From an uncultured Bariatricus sp. (GTDB lineage: Bacteria; Bacillota; Clostridia; Lachnospirales; Lachnospiraceae): 64,000 nucleotides of DNA. The translations under genes and the position numbers were made by a program. Below the pieces are notes generated by a model. The model did not search any database. It saw nothing but the letters and a program-made list of their open reading frames with translations, and was not told the DNA's origin. The DNA lies in contig CAKRCD010000002.1 in assembly GCA_934307065.1 (NCBI GenBank), forward strand, positions 62,001 through 126,000, in the 5' to 3' direction. Positions 51,058 through 63,378 of the stretch are shown in pieces (the first letter of the stretch is position 1; every line of letters begins with the position of its first letter).

Positions 51058-51069
51058 AAAAGATAAAGG
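51033..51069. repeat. 13-bp tandem repeat over the dapF 3' end
   Basis: AAAGATAAATAAA at 51033-51045 and 51046-51058, with a partial third copy to 51067. It spans the dapF stop and the spacer before dapL, and supplies part of the dapL Shine-Dalgarno region. Confidence 0.85.
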
Positions 51070-51078
51070 AGAAGACGT

Positions 51079-52296
51079 ATGTATACAATCAATGAGAATT
51101 ACCTGAAATTACGTGGAAGTTATTTGTTTTCCAATATTGCAAAAAAGGTAAGTGCTTTTTCTGAGGCAAATCCGGAAGCAAAAATTATCCGGCTTGGAAT
51201 CGGAGATGTGACACAGCCGTTAGTACCGGCTATTATTGATGCGCTTCATAAAGCAGTGGATGAGATGGCATATGCAGAAACATTCCGTGGATATGCACCG
51301 GATCTAGGATATGAATTTTTAAGAAGTGCCATGGCAAAGAATGATTATCAGGCGCGCGGATGTGAGATTACAGCAGATGAGATTTTTATTTCGGATGGAG
51401 CAAAGAGTGATTCGGGAAATATTCAGGAGATTTTTGGCGCAGGTTGTAAGATTGCAGTGTGTGACCCGGTATATCCGGTGTATGTGGACACCAATGTAAT
51501 GGCAGGAAGAACCGGAGAATTTTGCGAGAAGACAGAAACATGGAGTAATGTGATTTACATGCCATGTACAAAGGAAACTGATTTTGCACCGGAACTCCCA
51601 AAAGAGACACCGGATTTGATTTATCTTTGTTTCCCAAATAATCCGACCGGTTCGGCAATTACAAAGGATGCATTACAGAAATGGGTTGATTATGCGAATG
51701 AAGTGGGGGCAGTGATTATTTACGATGCTGCTTATGAAGCCTATATTACCGAAGAAAATGTACCGCATACAATCTATGAATGTGATGGAGCGAGAACTTG
51801 TGCCATTGAACTTCGAAGCTTTTCGAAAAATGCCGGATTTACCGGATTACGTCTGGGAGCCACTGTGATTCCGAAATCGTTAAAATGTGGAGATGTGATG
51901 TTACATTCCCTTTGGGCGAGACGCCATGGTACAAAATATAACGGAGCGCCTTACATTGTTCAGAGAGCAGGAGAGGCTGTATATTCTGAGGCAGGAAAGG
52001 CACAACTGAAAGAACAGATTGCATACTATCAGAAAAATGCAAAATTGATTTATGATGGACTGAAAAGCGCCGGTTATAATGTGTCAGGAGCGGTAAATTC
52101 CCCTTACGTATGGCTGGAAACACCGGAGCATATGTCATCCTGGGAATTCTTTGACTTCTTATTAGAAAAGGCAAATGTAGTAGGTACACCTGGAGTTGGC
52201 TTCGGACCAAGCGGAGAAGGTTATTTCCGATTGACCGCTTTTGGAAGTTATGAAAATACGCTGGAGGCAATCAAGCGTATCCAGAAGATAGGTTAA
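51079..52296 (+). CDS. dapL: LL-diaminopimelate aminotransferase
   Basis: A 405-residue PLP aminotransferase that makes LL-diaminopimelate from tetrahydrodipicolinate in one step, the DapL route. N-terminal Y-L-F-S-N-I-A-K-K-V and I-R-L-G-I-G-D-V-T are characteristic. N-N-P-T-G-S-A and the PLP-lysine region R-S-F-S-K-N-A-G-F-T-G are intact. Directly after dapF (21 nt), so the two last DAP steps are co-transcribed. Confidence 0.95.
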   Translation: MYTINENYLKLRGSYLFSNIAKKVSAFSEANPEAKIIRLGIGDVTQPLVPAIIDALHKAVDEMAYAETFRGYAPDLGYEFLRSAMAKNDYQARGCEITADEIFISDGAKSDSGNIQEIFGAGCKIAVCDPVYPVYVDTNVMAGRTGEFCEKTETWSNVIYMPCTKETDFAPELPKETPDLIYLCFPNNPTGSAITKDALQKWVDYANEVGAVIIYDAAYEAYITEENVPHTIYECDGARTCAIELRSFSKNAGFTGLRLGATVIPKSLKCGDVMLHSLWARRHGTKYNGAPYIVQRAGEAVYSEAGKAQLKEQIAYYQKNAKLIYDGLKSAGYNVSGAVNSPYVWLETPEHMSSWEFFDFLLEKANVVGTPGVGFGPSGEGYFRLTAFGSYENTLEAIKRIQKIG

Positions 52297-52306
52297 AAGT
52301 GACATC

Positions 52307-52379
52307 AGGATAAATTTTAATCAGGATAAATCAGCAGGATAAATAAGGATAAATTTGGATAAGGATAATAAGGATAAAT
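52307..52379. repeat. Patch of AGGATAAAT short repeats
   Basis: Five exact AGGATAAAT copies (52307, 52323, 52336, 52346, 52371) and degenerate ones between them. The patch fills the spacer between dapL and the tRNA promoter. No ORF or fold is seen. Confidence 0.88.
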
Positions 52380-52394
52380 TTGCAAAAAAATATG

Positions 52395-52422
52395 TTGACT
52401 TTTGTCTGGAAACGAGTATAAT
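52395..52422 (+). promoter_or_regulatory. Promoter of the tRNA cluster
   Basis: TTGACT (52395-52400), 16-bp spacer, TATAAT (52417-52422), 35 bp before the first tRNA. Confidence 0.8.
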
Positions 52423-52457
52423 GATATATGTTCGCTGATGAATAAAGCGACATATAA

Positions 52458-52529
52458 TGCGGAATGGTGTAATTGGCAGCACAGCAGACTCTGACTCTGT
52501 TAGTAGGGGTTCAAGTCCCTTTTCCGTAG
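52458..52529 (+). tRNA. tRNA-Gln (CTG), copy 1
   Basis: A 72-nt cloverleaf: acceptor TGCGGAA/TTCCGTA, anticodon stem GCAGA/TCTGT with loop CTCTGAC (anticodon CTG, reading CAG), T-loop TTCAAGT. U1 and discriminator G73 are typical for tRNA-Gln. CCA is not encoded. Confidence 0.95.
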
Positions 52530-52546
52530 TTTCAGACAGAAGATAC

Positions 52547-52620
<74 letters not shown>

Positions 52621-52660
52621 CTTGATATTATAATAAAAATATCTTAACAAAACAGAATAA

Positions 52661-52732
52661 TGCGGAATGGTGTAATTGGCAGCACAGCAGACTCTGACTC
52701 TGTTAGTAGGGGTTCAAGTCCCTTTTCCGTAG
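52661..52732 (+). tRNA. tRNA-Gln (CTG), copy 2
   Basis: Identical in sequence to the tRNA-Gln at 52458-52529. The 40-nt gap before it is AT-rich with no second promoter of note. It is followed at once by a terminator. Confidence 0.95.
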
Positions 52733-52736
52733 CTTG

Positions 52737-52763
52737 AGGAACTGAGGAATCAGTTCCTTTTTT
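52737..52763 (+). terminator. Terminator of the tRNA operon
   Basis: A 9-bp perfect stem AGGAACTGA / TCAGTTCCT, 4-nt loop, then TTTTT. Confidence 0.9.
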
Positions 52764-52806
52764 GTGTATTTTAAACATGTCACAAAGCAGAAATATCATA
52801 GTATGT

Positions 52807-52827
52807 CATAAAATTTTATGGTATACT
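52807..52827 (+). promoter_or_regulatory. Probable helD promoter with adjacent palindrome
   Basis: Extended -10 TGGTATACT (-10 at 52822-52827) preceded by the perfect 14-bp palindrome CATAAAATTTTATG (52807-52820). No good -35; the palindrome may be an operator. Confidence 0.4.
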
Positions 52828-52884
52828 GTTACGAAGAAATAGAAAACTATGACATTGACGATAAAACTATTCTGGGAGGTAATG

Positions 52885-56452
<3,568 letters not shown>

Positions 56453-56455
56453 TTT

Positions 56456-56479
56456 CATGATGTTTTACATGATGTTTTA
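56456..56479. repeat. Two tandem CATGATGTTTTA units
   Basis: A 12-bp unit at 56456-56467 and 56468-56479 in the short glpK-channel spacer. Confidence 0.85.
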
Positions 56480-56507
56480 ATAGAAAGAAGAACATGGAAA
56501 AGAGGAA

Positions 56508-57782
56508 ATGAGCATGAAAGAGGAACTGGAAGAAACCTTAAAATCAGAACAGAATTTATTGAAAGCACTGGTAAAGTGGATTGTATTATCGACACTCGTG
56601 GGTGGTGTTGTGGGGGTCATCGCCAGTGGATTTGCACATGTTATCAGCATAGTTACAGAATTCCGAATCGGGCATCCGCTTATGGTACTTGGACTGCCGA
56701 TAGGCGGTATGTTGGTGGTATATCTGTATCAGCTTGGCGGCCAGGCAAAGAATTCAGGCACGAATATGGTTCTGGATACGGTACGTACACCGAGGGGAGA
56801 AATGCCGACAGTTATTACACCACTTATTCTGGTAGCAACTACGATTACCCATATGTTTGGAGGATCTTCCGGAAGAGAGGGTGCAGCTCTTCAGTTTGGT
56901 GCCAGTGTGGGAAGCTTTTTGGGACGGACACTGAAATTAAATGAAAGTGACCGGAAAATCATCATGCTTTCCGGAATGAGTGCAGCTTTTGCAGCATTAT
57001 TCGGTACACCTATGGCAGCAGCCATTTTCCCGATGGAAGTGACAAGCGTAGGTGTAATGTATTACAGCGCCCTTGTACCATGCGTATTTTCTGCATTTAT
57101 CGGGGAATATGTTTCCGTGTTGTTAAAAGTCCGGACTTTGAAGATTCCGTATCTGATTGAAGAAGTGCCTTCATTTTACGGTGTGAACTGTCTGAAAGCA
57201 ATTTTACTTGCAGTGCTTTTTGCTGCAGCAGGGATTCTGTTTTGTGTACTGCTGCATAAAAGCGCAGATTTATTCGGAAAGTGGTTCCCGAATCCGTATC
57301 TGCGTGTGGCAGTAGGTGGAATCGCGGTAATTTTACTTGCCCTTATATTACATACCAGTGATTATTTGGGACTTGGTGAAGCCATTCTGAAAGACAGTTT
57401 TGTAAATGCACAAAACCCAGAACGGTTTTTACTGAAAATGATTTTTACCTGTCTTACCTTAAGTTCCGGATTTAAAGGTGGGGAGATTGTTCCTTCTTTA
57501 TTTATCGGGGCAACTCTTGGCTCTGCCTTATCTTCCATCCTGGCACTGCCTACAAATTTGTGCGCAGGCTGCGGAATGGTAGGTGTATTTTGTGCAGTGA
57601 CCAATTGCCCGGTCAGCTCGATGCTGATCGCAGCAGAATTATTTGGATTTACAGGAATGCCGTATTACTGCGTGGTAATTGCAGTAAGCTATCTGATTTC
57701 CGGCTATAAGAGTCTGTATCATGCACAGACGATTGTGTACTCAAAGACAGAAAATAAATATGTAAACAGACATACAGAGTAG
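56508..57782 (+). CDS. CLC-family chloride/fluoride channel or antiporter
   Basis: A 424-residue CLC protein with about ten membrane helices. The ion-pathway motif G-S-S-G-R-E-G-A-A-L-Q and G-F-K-G-G-E-I-V-P-S-L-F-I-G are clear. The sequence N-S-G-T-N-M-V-L-D in the first ion region and the short length without CBS domains are closer to the fluoride-exporting CLC-F subgroup than to EcClC. No fluoride riboswitch is present in the 55-bp spacer upstream, so the ion is open. Confidence 0.82.
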   Translation: MSMKEELEETLKSEQNLLKALVKWIVLSTLVGGVVGVIASGFAHVISIVTEFRIGHPLMVLGLPIGGMLVVYLYQLGGQAKNSGTNMVLDTVRTPRGEMPTVITPLILVATTITHMFGGSSGREGAALQFGASVGSFLGRTLKLNESDRKIIMLSGMSAAFAALFGTPMAAAIFPMEVTSVGVMYYSALVPCVFSAFIGEYVSVLLKVRTLKIPYLIEEVPSFYGVNCLKAILLAVLFAAAGILFCVLLHKSADLFGKWFPNPYLRVAVGGIAVILLALILHTSDYLGLGEAILKDSFVNAQNPERFLLKMIFTCLTLSSGFKGGEIVPSLFIGATLGSALSSILALPTNLCAGCGMVGVFCAVTNCPVSSMLIAAELFGFTGMPYYCVVIAVSYLISGYKSLYHAQTIVYSKTENKYVNRHTE

Positions 57783-57804
57783 AAAAACGAAAGGAGGGCT
57801 CAGC

Positions 57805-59028
57805 ATGTTTGAAAAAAGATGTTCTCTATGTGGAGGAAAGCTTAGAGGTAATATTTGTACCGAGTGCGGTCTGGATAATTCCAAAAGTGATGCGAATTAT
57901 GTTTCCAGCGGCAGTGTTCATCATCCAGGGGAGGGCATGACCCACACCCACAAGGACAATGAAAATCCAATGGCAGGAAAGACGGTTACCAGAGAGTGGA
58001 TAAGCGAGGAGAAGAAGGCAGAAAAGGCCAGAAAACAGGGCGCGAATCGAAATGCCCGAACCTATCAGTCTGCCGGTGGTTCGTCCTCTACCTATCAGTC
58101 TGCCGGCGGTTCATCCTCTACCTATCGGTCTGCCGGAAATGCATCCTCCGCGTTTCCGACTTCTACTTATAAGACATCGACCTACCGGACATCCACATCT
58201 TCGTCTCCGGACAGGGAGAAGCGGAAGCACTCATTGTGGGGAAAACTGATTATGGTTATCATTCTGCTGTCAATAGGTTCTTCCATTTTCGGCGCAATTA
58301 AGAACAGTTTTGATGAATGGGATTCAGATAATGATTATTTCTGGGATGATAGGACACCCGAGACAGAAGCAGATTATGACCCATATGGATACGCAGGCAG
58401 GGAACTTTCTGACGTAGGAGATACCTATGAAGTGGAGCTGACAGCAGGTGTTTACAAGGGTGGTGTTCACATACCGGAAGGAAGCTATGAGGTAGTGTTT
58501 ATGCCGGAAACCGGAAATGAACAAAATTCTTATATGGAACTGATCTTAGATGATTCTGACAACGGTATTTATATCCACGAGTATTTGAATGTGGATGACA
58601 CGACATACATGGAAGATTTGCGTGTTTATGAAGGCGCCATGCTGGAAATTGAGGGACGTGGAACACTGAGACTGCATAGTGAGAATGCGCAGACGGATGA
58701 GATGCATTCTATTTCTAATCCAAACACACAGTCCTATGAAGTAACAGAATCTTTTGAAGCAGGAAAGGATGTAATTCCGGGGGTTTATGATGTTATATGC
58801 GAATCCGGTTCAGGTATTTTTGATTATACAGTGGAAGATAAGGAAGGGTATCAGAAGTATTGTGGAATGCTGATTGGTGACAGAAATTCCGGATTTGCGG
58901 GGGAATTGAAGAATGTAGTTCTGCCGGAAGGTGTCACGATAGACATTGCAGGGATGAAGGTAAGACTTATTCCGAGTGAGATGATAGAATCAGAAGATTA
59001 CGCAGGATTTTTTAACAGTTACTATTAA
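57805..59028 (+). CDS. Zinc-ribbon membrane protein with repeats and extracellular beta domain
   Basis: A 407-residue protein. The N-terminal zinc ribbon is C7-x2-C10-x6-C-x2-C (C-S-L-C-G-G-K-L / C-T-E-C-G). A low-complexity Ser/Thr/Gly stretch follows, with three 10-residue repeats of the T-Y-Q-S-A-G-G-S-S-S type (30-bp DNA repeat at 58060-58149). There is one transmembrane helix (about 145-163), then an acidic linker and two copies of a beta-rich domain with V-Y-K-G-G-V-H-I-P-E-G-S-Y and D-V-I-P-G-V-Y-D-V. Topology: ribbon inside, domain outside. It lies 23 nt after the channel gene with a GGAGGG Shine-Dalgarno. Function is unknown. Confidence 0.72.
   Translation: MFEKRCSLCGGKLRGNICTECGLDNSKSDANYVSSGSVHHPGEGMTHTHKDNENPMAGKTVTREWISEEKKAEKARKQGANRNARTYQSAGGSSSTYQSAGGSSSTYRSAGNASSAFPTSTYKTSTYRTSTSSSPDREKRKHSLWGKLIMVIILLSIGSSIFGAIKNSFDEWDSDNDYFWDDRTPETEADYDPYGYAGRELSDVGDTYEVELTAGVYKGGVHIPEGSYEVVFMPETGNEQNSYMELILDDSDNGIYIHEYLNVDDTTYMEDLRVYEGAMLEIEGRGTLRLHSENAQTDEMHSISNPNTQSYEVTESFEAGKDVIPGVYDVICESGSGIFDYTVEDKEGYQKYCGMLIGDRNSGFAGELKNVVLPEGVTIDIAGMKVRLIPSEMIESEDYAGFFNSYY
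58060..58149 (+). repeat. Three tandem 30-bp units within the zinc-ribbon gene
   Basis: A 30-bp in-frame unit at 58060, 58090 and 58120; the first two are nearly identical and the third has diverged. Copy number may vary between strains. Confidence 0.9.
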
Positions 59029-59084
59029 AAACAATGAAAACAAAGGAAGAAGAGGGGATTTTAAGAAAACAAGAGGTGAAGAAA

Positions 59085-59789
59085 ATGGCTGAATTTGTAG
59101 AATTGCGGGATGTGCGCAAGGTATATCAGATGGGCGAAGTGAAAATCGCAGCGGCTGATGGAATCAATTTTACGGTAAAGAAAGGTGAATTTGCAGTGGT
59201 AGTCGGTCCGAGTGGGGCGGGAAAAACTACGGTGCTGAATATTCTGGGCGGCATGGACAGTGCTACAAGTGGAGAAGTCTGGATTGATGGCAGTGATGTG
59301 GCAAAATACAATGCGAAGAAACTGACTACGTACCGCCGGGATGATATTGGTTTTGTGTTTCAGTTTTATAACCTGATTCCTAACCTGACAATACTTGAGA
59401 ATGTAGAACTGGCATTACAGATTTGCAAAGACCCGTTGGATGCAGCAACTGTGCTTGATGAAGTCGGCTTAGGTGAGCGGAAAAGCAATTTCCCGGCCCA
59501 GCTTTCCGGTGGAGAGCAGCAAAGAGTGTCTATTGCAAGGGCACTGGCGAAGAATCCGAAACTATTACTTTGTGATGAACCTACAGGAGCACTGGATTAT
59601 AATACAGGAAAGGCAATATTAAAGCTTTTGCAGGACACCTGCCGTGAAAAAGGAATGACGGTAATTCTGATTACCCATAACTCTGCGATAGCACCGATGG
59701 CAGACCGGGTAATCCGTATGAAGAATGGAAAAGTGGCTGAAATTACCCTGAATCCGAATCCGGTTCCGGTAGATACGATTGAATGGTAA
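59085..59789 (+). CDS. ABC transporter ATPase, MacB/LolD-like
   Basis: A 234-residue ATPase of the MacB/LolD/FtsE class. Walker A is G-P-S-G-A-G-K-T-T, signature L-S-G-G-E-Q-Q-R, Walker [13 protein letters not shown], with the typical insertion [14 protein letters not shown] chose the ATG at 59085 (AGAGGTGAAG upstream) over an in-frame ATG at 59034. It energises the large permease that begins 13 nt after its stop. Confidence 0.9.
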   Translation: MAEFVELRDVRKVYQMGEVKIAAADGINFTVKKGEFAVVVGPSGAGKTTVLNILGGMDSATSGEVWIDGSDVAKYNAKKLTTYRRDDIGFVFQFYNLIPNLTILENVELALQICKDPLDAATVLDEVGLGERKSNFPAQLSGGEQQRVSIARALAKNPKLLLCDEPTGALDYNTGKAILKLLQDTCREKGMTVILITHNSAIAPMADRVIRMKNGKVAEITLNPNPVPVDTIEW

Positions 59790-59802
59790 GGATGGAGTGC
59801 GT

Positions 59803-62800
59803 ATGAAGAAAAATGTATTGCGAAAGGAATTCTTTGTGGAAATCCGCAAAACACTGGGCAGATTTATTTCTATCTTTTTCATTGTAGCATTGGGTGTGGC
59901 ATTCTATTCCGGTATACGGGCTTCGGAGCCGGATATGCGTTATTCGGGTGATGCTTTCTTTGACCGGACCAATCTGGAAGATATCAAGGTCATGGGAAGC
60001 ATGGGACTGACGGAAGAGGATGTGGCGGCTATTTCCAAGATAGGCGGTGTGGAATACGCGGAAGGAGCTTACAGTAAGGATGTCCTGTGCTCGGTAGAGG
60101 ATACGGAAAAGGTCATACATATTATGGCACAGCCGGAAAAGTTTAACGAAACGGAAGTAACAGAGGGCCGTATGCCGGAAAAAGCAGATGAATGTCTGGC
60201 CGACGAGGATTTTCTGACAAAATATAATTTAAAGATAGGCGACAAGATCACGGTCCGTTCCGGGGATGACACAGATTTAACAGAGAGCCTTGCCACGGAT
60301 ACCTTCACGATTGTAGGTGCAGGCGAGAATCCGCAGTATATTGCAGTGGGACGAGGAACCAGCCAGGTTGGAAACGGTGAAGTCAATGGGTTTCTGGTAG
60401 TTCCGGATTCTGCATTTCAGATGGATGTATTTACGGAAATCTATGTGGCAGTAGAAGGTGCAAAAGATGCAGTGGTATTTACCAGCGCATATGATGACGT
60501 AGTGGCGGCTGTGAAAGAAAAAATAACAGGGATTGAGGCAGAACGCTGCGAAGCAAGAAAAGCAGATGTCCTGGCAGAGGCAGAAGCAGAACTGAAGAAT
60601 GCGGAACAGACGATTTCCGAAAAGTCAGATGAACTGGAAGATGCGAAGAATGAACTGGCGGATGCCAGAAGTCAGACGGCCAAAAAGCTGGCAGAAGCAA
60701 GGCAGAAGCTGGTGCAGTCTGAGGCAGAGTTAAATCAGGCGAAGCAGAAGATTGTAGACGGGGAAGCCCAGATGCAGTCTGCAAAACAGCAGATTACTGA
60801 GAAACAGACCAGTCTGGACATCGGAAAGGCAGAGTATGAGGCTCAGGTGCAGGCACTTGACAGCAGTGAGAAAGAACTGCTGGATGGAGAAAAACAGTAT
60901 CAGGATGTTTATGACAGCACCATGCAGTTATTTGTACAGAAGGAGCAGGCAATCAAAGAGAATACACAGTATTTGCAGAATCAGAAGGCAGAACTGGTAA
61001 AACAACAGACAGAACTTCAGAATCAGATTGCGGCACTGGAAGCGAAAGAGGCACTCGGAGAACTTTCAGAGGAAGAACAGACGATGCTTACAGGGCTTCG
61101 TACTTCTATGGAATCCGTAAATACAGGAATCGCCCAGCTTGACAGCGGGCTTGCGGAACTGGAAGCAGGAGAGAAAGAACTTCAGATTCAGAAAGAAACA
61201 TTCCTGCAAAAAGGAGCAGAAATAGAGCAGGGAAAACAACAGCTTGCAGCAGGACGGGAAGCGTTAAATGCAGTGAAAGCCCAGCTTGATGAAGGACAGA
61301 AGCAGTTAGATGAAGCCCGGAATACGCTGAAAGAAAAGGAACAGACCCTTGCAAGAGGAAGAAAAAGCCTTGATGCGGGGAAAAAACAGCTTGCAGAAGG
61401 CTATGAGGAATATGAAGAAGGTGTTCAGACTGCCATGGAGAAATTAGACTCCGGGGAACAGCAGATTATGGACGGAGAAACCCAGCTCATATCTGCCCAG
61501 CAGGATGTGGCGGATGCCAAAGCGGAGATTGCCAAGGTAGAAAATCCAAAATGGTATGTGCAGGACAGGGATGAGGCGGTTGTCGAATATGAAGGCTACG
61601 GCGAGAACGCGGAACGTATGAAGGCTATAGGACAGGTATTTCCGGTGTTGTTTTTCCTGGTAGCGGCGCTGATCAGTTTAACCAGTATGACCCGGATGGT
61701 GGAAGAACAGAGAATCCAGATAGGGACCATGAAAGCCTTGGGATATGGCAAAGGTGTGATTGCAAAAAAATATATTTCTTATGCATTACTGGCTGCTGTA
61801 GGTGGAAGTATCATGGGAGTTCTGATTGGGGAAAAGATATTCCCATATATTATTGTAGTCAGCTATAAGATCCTGTACACACATATACCGGATGTTTCTA
61901 TTCCGTACAACCTGCATCATGGACTGATGGCTACGTTGATTGCAGTATGCTGTATTCTTGCGGCAACGATATTTGCCTGCTATAAGGAATTCCTGGCACA
62001 GCCGGCAGAACTGATGCGACCACCGGCACCGAAGGTAGGAAAACGTATTTTGCTGGAGCGGATTCCGATTGTGTGGAAGCATCTGAACTTCACATGGAAA
62101 TCTTCCGTTCGTAATCTGTTCCGTTATAAAAAACGGTTCTTTATGACGGTATTTGGAATCAGTGGGAGTATGGCACTTATGCTGGTGGGATTTGGACTCA
62201 AGGAGTGTATCTATGATGTTGCAACGATTCAGTATAATGAAATCCAGTTCTACGATGCAGCCGTTTATACAGATGATAAATTATATCCGGACGAGCAGAA
62301 AGATATTTTGAATGAACTGGAAAATCAGGATGCTCTGGAAGCCTATATGCAGGGCAGAATGCAGAAGGTGGATGTGAAATCAGATACGGGTGTACAAAGT
62401 CTCTACCTGACCGTTCCGGAAGATGGGGCAGACCTTGATACATTTTTCAGCTTCCACAGCAGAACGTCGGATGATGTTTATTCATTGGAGAAATCCGGAG
62501 TGATCATCACAGAAAAAGTAGCAGATATGCTGAATGTGAGTGTAGGAGATTCCATCACGATTGAGGATGAAGATAAGGGAGAAAAAGAAGTCCAGATTCA
62601 GGCGATCTGTGAGAACTATTTAGGGCATTATCTCTATATGTCCGAGGCAGTCTATGAGGAATTGTATCAGGCAAAGCCAAGATACAACTGTATCATGTAT
62701 AAGGTAAAGGATGGAAAAGATTCAGAGATTGCCGGGATTGGTGAACAGCTTCTGAAATTTGACAGTGTGCTGAACGTAAGCTATACAGAAGCTACGAAAG

Positions 62801-63228
62801 AAACTTTGGATGGCATGCTTGAAACCTTGAATCTTGTTACGATTGTATTGATTATTTCTGCGGGTATGCTTGCGTTTGTGGTTCTCTATAATCTGAATAC
62901 CATTAATATTGCGGAGCGCAAGCGGGAACTTGCCACACTGAAAGTTCTAGGCTTCTATGATGGAGAAGTCAGCTCCTATGTATTCCGGGAAAATGTAATT
63001 CTTACGTTTATCGGTGTACTGGTAGGTGCTGTGCTTGGTAAATTCCTGCATCGGTTTATCATTGTGACGGTGGAAGTCAGTGCAGCTATGTTTGGCAGAG
63101 TGATTCATCCGCTCGGTTACCTGTATGCAGGCGGACTGACGGTACTGTTCTCTATGATGATTAACTGGCTGATGCATTATAAGCTGAAAAAGATAGATAT
63201 GGTGGAATCTTTGAAGAGCGTAGAATAA
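59803..63228 (+). CDS. FtsX/MacB-type ABC permease with giant extracellular coiled coil
   Basis: An 1141-residue permease. It has an N-terminal helix (about 18-36), an extracellular region with a MacB-like core (about 40-255), a long coiled coil (about 262-580, rich in Glu, Gln, Lys, Ala with many E-L-x2-A repeats) and helices near 612-632, 657-680 and 708-728. A fourth helix is near 780-800, followed by a second extracellular domain, then helices near 1012-1032, 1065-1083 and 1103-1125: the two FtsX cores of a fused permease. The long coiled coil could span the cell wall or act as a mechanical arm. Start ATG 59803 has a GGAG element upstream. The substrate is unknown; options include peptides, lipoproteins or activation of a wall hydrolase. 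Confidence 0.88.
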   Translation: MKKNVLRKEFFVEIRKTLGRFISIFFIVALGVAFYSGIRASEPDMRYSGDAFFDRTNLEDIKVMGSMGLTEEDVAAISKIGGVEYAEGAYSKDVLCSVEDTEKVIHIMAQPEKFNETEVTEGRMPEKADECLADEDFLTKYNLKIGDKITVRSGDDTDLTESLATDTFTIVGAGENPQYIAVGRGTSQVGNGEVNGFLVVPDSAFQMDVFTEIYVAVEGAKDAVVFTSAYDDVVAAVKEKITGIEAERCEARKADVLAEAEAELKNAEQTISEKSDELEDAKNELADARSQTAKKLAEARQKLVQSEAELNQAKQKIVDGEAQMQSAKQQITEKQTSLDIGKAEYEAQVQALDSSEKELLDGEKQYQDVYDSTMQLFVQKEQAIKENTQYLQNQKAELVKQQTELQNQIAALEAKEALGELSEEEQTMLTGLRTSMESVNTGIAQLDSGLAELEAGEKELQIQKETFLQKGAEIEQGKQQLAAGREALNAVKAQLDEGQKQLDEARNTLKEKEQTLARGRKSLDAGKKQLAEGYEEYEEGVQTAMEKLDSGEQQIMDGETQLISAQQDVADAKAEIAKVENPKWYVQDRDEAVVEYEGYGENAERMKAIGQVFPVLFFLVAALISLTSMTRMVEEQRIQIGTMKALGYGKGVIAKKYISYALLAAVGGSIMGVLIGEKIFPYIIVVSYKILYTHIPDVSIPYNLHHGLMATLIAVCCILAATIFACYKEFLAQPAELMRPPAPKVGKRILLERIPIVWKHLNFTWKSSVRNLFRYKKRFFMTVFGISGSMALMLVGFGLKECIYDVATIQYNEIQFYDAAVYTDDKLYPDEQKDILNELENQDALEAYMQGRMQKVDVKSDTGVQSLYLTVPEDGADLDTFFSFHSRTSDDVYSLEKSGVIITEKVADMLNVSVGDSITIEDEDKGEKEVQIQAICENYLGHYLYMSEAVYEELYQAKPRYNCIMYKVKDGKDSEIAGIGEQLLKFDSVLNVSYTEATKETLDGMLETLNLVTIVLIISAGMLAFVVLYNLNTINIAERKRELATLKVLGFYDGEVSSYVFRENVILTFIGVLVGAVLGKFLHRFIIVTVEVSAAMFGRVIHPLGYLYAGGLTVLFSMMINWLMHYKLKKIDMVESLKSVE

Positions 63229-63276
63229 TAGAATTACATAATTGTTTATAGAATTTTTATAAACTTCACAAAACTA

Positions 63277-63303
63277 TTAGCACTCACGGAAAATGAGTGC
63301 TAA
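63277..63303. promoter_or_regulatory. CIRCE element (HrcA operator)
   Basis: A perfect TTAGCACTC-N9-GAGTGCTAA (63277-63285 and 63295-63303), the binding site of the heat-shock repressor HrcA. It ends 7 bp upstream of the htpG -35. Confidence 0.95.
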
Positions 63304-63310
63304 TTTTCTA

Positions 63311-63339
63311 TTGACAATTAATTTTACAAGGATTAATAT
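63311..63339 (+). promoter_or_regulatory. Sigma-A promoter of htpG
   Basis: A perfect TTGACA (63311-63316), 17-bp spacer and TAATAT (63334-63339), 39 bp before the start codon. Confidence 0.8.
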
Positions 63340-63378
63340 ATCATGTAGAAAAAGATTCAGATTGAAGGAGTGATATCA

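Noticed and set aside
52307..52379. CRISPR array
   Set aside because: Units are only 9 bp, spacers are absent or tiny, and no cas genes are present.
56453..56507. Fluoride riboswitch before the CLC gene
   Set aside because: The 55-bp spacer holds two 12-bp repeats and a Shine-Dalgarno; there is no room or conserved motif for the aptamer.
63244..63264. Terminator after the large permease
   Set aside because: GTTTATA/TATAAAC forms only a weak 7-bp AT stem with no T run.
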